Of a stretch of DNA of 6,217 bases, positions 5,841 to 6,217 are shown piece by piece. Position numbers and translations under genes: made by a program. Every line of letters begins with the position of its first letter. The stretch's first letter is position 1. Source of the DNA: Deltaproteobacteria bacterium (GTDB taxonomy: Bacteria; Desulfobacterota; DSM-4660; Desulfatiglandales; Desulfatiglandaceae). The notes under the pieces are model-generated. The model was not told where the DNA came from and searched no databases. It was given only the letters and a program-made list of their open reading frames with translations. The stretch is taken from the NCBI GenBank assembly GCA_011051075.1, contig DREN01000314.1, positions 1 through 6,217 of the forward strand. Direction: 5' to 3'.

Positions 5841-6217
5841 ATTCTTCTCCCAGATAAGCCTCTATAACAGCGCGATTATTCGCTACCTCATCGGGTTTTC
5901 CTTCCGCAATGGTCTGGCCGAAATTTATTGCGTGGATACGATCAGAAATACTCATGATTACTTTCATGATGTGCTCCACTATCAGGATGCTCACGCCGCT
6001 TTCCCTGATTTTTTTTATCAATTCGATGGCCTCATCAAGCTCAGATGGATTCAGGCCGGCAGCGGTCTCATCCAGGAGCAGCAGCCGGGGCTTTGTGGCC
6101 AGCGCACGGGCAATTTCAAGTCGCTTCCTTCCCCCAATGGGGAGACTCTTGGCCAGTTTGTCTTTTTCTCCAAGGAGTGCGCAGAAATCGAGGACCCGTT
6201 CTGCTTCGCTTCTCGCC
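5827..6217 (-). CDS. livG: Branched-chain amino acid type ABC transporter ATP-binding protein LivG (N-terminal half outside window)
   Basis: This is the partner ATPase of the same importer. The reading frame is open from the right edge (first full codon at 6216) to TAA at 5827-5829, giving the last 129 residues. Roughly the first half, including Walker A and the Q-loop, lies beyond the window. In the visible part (numbered from the edge) the signature region is SLPIGGRKRLEIARAL from about 24, Walker B LLLLDET at 45-51, D-loop AAGLNPSE at 52-59, and the switch histidine in VEHIMK (His82). The C-terminal EGKPDEVANN and VIEAYLGEEY are typical of LivG. The signature is LPIGGRK rather than LSGGQ and Walker B ends in DET rather than DEP; LivG proteins vary at both places, so I read it as functional. 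A TTG near 6021 is an internal leucine codon, not a start. Permease and binding-protein genes are not in this window. Confidence 0.92.
   Translation of the reverse strand, partial: ARSEAERVLDFCALLGEKDKLAKSLPIGGRKRLEIARALATKPRLLLLDETAAGLNPSELDEAIELIKKIRESGVSILIVEHIMKVIMSISDRIHAINFGQTIAEGKPDEVANNRAVIEAYLGEEYAQG

Noticed and set aside
5827..6021. A 64-residue gene starting at TTG 6021.
   Set aside because: The same frame continues without a stop to the right edge and encodes the signature and Walker B motifs of LivG, so the TTG is an internal leucine codon.
1..6217. CRISPR arrays, tRNA or rRNA genes, insertion sequences, phage or defence genes.
   Set aside because: No repeat-spacer pattern, no RNA gene fold or conserved rRNA stretch, and no transposase or integrase motif was seen. 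The window is almost fully occupied by metabolic and transport genes.

Overview
The window is an ordinary-looking metabolic stretch of a bacterial chromosome in which every supported gene lies on the minus strand, so transcription runs from the right edge to the left. Protein features resemble anaerobic Desulfobacterota (former Deltaproteobacteria) such as syntrophs or sulfate reducers. These features are a three-subunit B-type succinate dehydrogenase/fumarate reductase with a single diheme cytochrome b, a stand-alone pyruvate/oxaloacetate-type carboxyltransferase, and a branched-chain-amino-acid-type (Liv/HAAT) ABC importer with the two ATPase genes side by side. The taxonomic assignment is an inference from gene content and protein motifs, not from a marker gene.

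Layout in transcription order: (1) right edge to 5827, the C-terminal half of a LivG-type ATPase; (2) 5840-5136, a complete LivF-type ATPase overlapping it by 14 bases; (3) 5135-5034, a short gap holding a very good sigma-70-type promoter, a 12-bp perfect palindrome near the predicted start of transcription, and a strong ribosome binding site; (4) 5033-3540, a 497-residue carboxyltransferase without a biotin domain; (5) 3539-3351, a gap holding a long imperfect hairpin with a 12-bp perfect base stem followed by CTTTTT, a likely terminator or attenuator; (6) 3350-2676 sdhC, 2665-752 sdhA and 755 to the left edge sdhB, a tightly packed sdhCAB operon whose last gene is cut by the window edge just short of its stop.

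The genes fit together as C4-dicarboxylic acid metabolism. The carboxyltransferase connects pyruvate and oxaloacetate (possibly coupled to a methylmalonyl-CoA transcarboxylation). Malate dehydrogenase and fumarase, not in this window, would join oxaloacetate to fumarate, and SdhCAB interconverts fumarate and succinate with the quinone pool. The LivFG ATPases energise uptake of an amino acid or another small organic solute and belong to a separate upstream operon.

No undescribed system was found. The most useful non-coding observation is the hairpin between the carboxyltransferase and sdhC. It separates the two transcription units or attenuates the second, and it argues against the longer possible start of sdhC. 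Two starts are revised here: sdhA to the ATG at 2665 and sdhC to the ATG at 3350.
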